64,000 nt of DNA from Sphingobacterium sp. UBA7855 (GTDB lineage Bacteria > Bacteroidota > Bacteroidia > Sphingobacteriales > Sphingobacteriaceae): assembly GCA_002500745.1 (NCBI GenBank), contig DLST01000016.1, forward strand, positions 136,360 to 200,359, in the 5' to 3' direction. The position numbers were made by a program, and so were the translations under genes. Of the stretch, positions 63,361 to 64,000 are shown piece after piece. Each line of letters opens with the position of its first letter. The first letter of the stretch is position 1. The notes beneath the pieces are model-generated. The model had not been told where the DNA came from and made no database searches. It saw only the letters and a program-made list of their open reading frames with translations.

Positions 63361-63400
63361 TGCACAAATTACCAACAATGCTGCTGTTGGTAATTTTGCA
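63361..63400. repeat. Second hairpin near the DnaA boxes
   Basis: AAATTACCAACA (63366-63377) and TGTTGGTAATTT (63385-63396) pair perfectly around ATGCTGC, and TGCA at each end extends the stem past one bulged C. It overlaps the last DnaA-box match and may act as a terminator for the leftward Sua5-type gene. Confidence 0.55.
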
Positions 63401-63438
63401 AATAGTTGATCAGGGGAATTTCTATTGCAAGTTGGCTT

Positions 63439-64000
63439 TTATAGGAATTGTTCCAAATCACCTTTTCCTTCACGAATGACATCAAAAGTTCCTTCGGTAA
63501 CATCGACCACGGTAGATGCTATATTATCGCCATAACCGCCATCTATAACAGCATCTACTAAATCTTCGTATTTTTCGTGAATTAATTCGGGATCAGTAGA
63601 ATATTCAATAATTTCATCTTCATCGTGAATGGAGGCTGTCACAATAGGGTTGCCTAATTGTTTGACTATTTCACGAACAATGTTATTGTCTGGAACACGG
63701 ATACCCACTGTCTTCTTTTTGGAACTTAGGAGCTTAGGGACTTTAGTTGTTGCATTAAAAATAAAAGTAAAAGGTCCAGGTAAGGCTTTTTTCAGTACAC
63801 GGAAAACGGAGGTATCGAAGGATTTTGTGTATTGCGAAATATCTGTTAAATCATAGCATATAAATGATAGATTTGCTTTTTCAGGCTTTAGTCCTCTAAT
63901 TTCACATACGCGTTCTATGGCTTTTTGTTGCGTGATATCACAGCCAATACCATATACGGTGTCGGTCGGATAGATGATTACACCACCACGGCGAAGAATA
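63439..64000 (-). CDS. Sua5/YrdC/YciO-type threonylcarbamoyl-AMP synthase (partial)
   Basis: A gene reading leftward that enters from the right edge; at least 187 residues lie in the window and its start is outside. The open frame runs from 63999 to the stop at 63439. It begins with a stretch including GGVIIYPTDTVYGIGCDI, the Sua5/YrdC signature, and continues with KPEKANLSFICYDL, ALPGPFTFIF and KKKTVGIRVPDN. These proteins make threonylcarbamoyl-adenylate for the t6A37 modification of tRNA. The segment seen matches the short YciO/YrdC form, and the protein ends in an acidic tail (GKGDLEQFL). A frame that starts only at 63708 is just its C-terminal part. Confidence 0.9.
   Translation of the reverse strand, partial: ILRRGGVIIYPTDTVYGIGCDITQQKAIERVCEIRGLKPEKANLSFICYDLTDISQYTKSFDTSVFRVLKKALPGPFTFIFNATTKVPKLLSSKKKTVGIRVPDNNIVREIVKQLGNPIVTASIHDEDEIIEYSTDPELIHEKYEDLVDAVIDGGYGDNIASTVVDVTEGTFDVIREGKGDLEQFL

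Larger units (their letters stand above)
63074..63438. other. Non-coding region with DnaA-box cluster (candidate origin or DnaA-titration site)
   Basis: A 365-bp AT-rich intergenic region between convergent genes. Exact matches to the DnaA box TTATNCACA occur at 63147-63155 (TTATTCACA), 63162-63170 (TTATACACA on the minus strand), 63252-63260 and 63358-63366 (both TTATGCACA). Near matches are at 63105-63113 (TTATAAACA), 63235-63243 and 63294-63302/63310-63318 (TTATTAACA, one change). The first two exact boxes form an inverted pair 6 bp apart. recF and a DciA-like gene lie nearby. Both flanking genes point towards the region, which is unusual for an origin. Confidence 0.5.

Noticed and set aside
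63439..63708. 89-residue stand-alone gene at the right edge
   Set aside because: The frame stays open to the window end and encodes the Sua5/YrdC signature upstream, so it is the tail of a longer gene.
1..64000. CRISPR arrays, insertion sequences, prophage or defence systems
   Set aside because: No spaced repeats, transposase, integrase, toxin-antitoxin pair or restriction gene was seen.

Overview
The window looks like a chromosomal segment of a Sphingobacteriaceae bacterium, most likely Sphingobacterium (phylum Bacteroidota). Three things point there: the alternative complex III plus caa3-type oxidase locus, the lineage-typical gene types (DUF4834, VIT-domain protein, OstA-like protein, GH92 mannosidase with a LacI regulator), and promoters carrying the Bacteroidota -7 element TAnnTTTG instead of an E. 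coli-type -10 box. I see no rRNA, tRNA, insertion sequence, prophage, CRISPR array or defence island. This is mainly core genome, and most of the new interest lies in non-coding DNA and in a few degenerate or oddly built proteins.

Layout. 20-4235: a DUF493 gene, a GH92 alpha-mannosidase, a divergent LacI regulator and msrB. 4674-21328: a 17-kb, all-plus-strand respiratory locus. It encodes alternative complex III (actABCDEF), cytochrome oxidase subunits II and I, a strong hairpin, heme A synthase and protoheme farnesyltransferase, two subunit-III-type proteins, subunit IV, a degenerate SCO-like protein and a DUF420 protein. Together these move electrons from menaquinol through multiheme cytochromes to a heme-copper oxidase and build its heme A. 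21355-33359: housekeeping genes (mtgA, mutS, trmN6, a phosphodiesterase, a MerR regulator, accD, an MFS transporter with a small partner, dprA) and a minus-strand SRP RNA at 30206-30300. 33566-39797: two small unknown genes, rsmG, a glycosyltransferase, tgt, an LptF/LptG-type permease and a DMT transporter. 39936-50753: a large VIT/VWA surface-type protein, a phytase-esterase-like lipoprotein, and gltB-gltD (GOGAT). 51060-57836: a dipeptide epimerase, a tiny membrane protein, a deoxyhypusine-synthase-like enzyme, an apparent deletion remnant of a secreted protein, rdgB and an OstA-like protein. 57936-64000: tilS, a PH-like membrane protein, DUF4834, recF, a DUF721/DciA-like gene, a Crp-family regulator, an SRPBCC protein, and a non-coding region with four exact DnaA-box matches. 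A Sua5/YrdC-type gene runs off the right edge.

The most notable observations are: the DnaA-box cluster at 63147-63366 (candidate oriC or DnaA-titration site); a recurring TAnnTTTG box placed 4-6 nt before the start codon (predicted leaderless mRNAs for trmN6, tilS, recF, the OstA-like gene and a glycosyltransferase); a Tgt lacking its zinc cysteines; an SCO-like protein lacking its copper ligands inside an oxidase operon; and a 15-bp perfect inverted repeat abutting a start codon.
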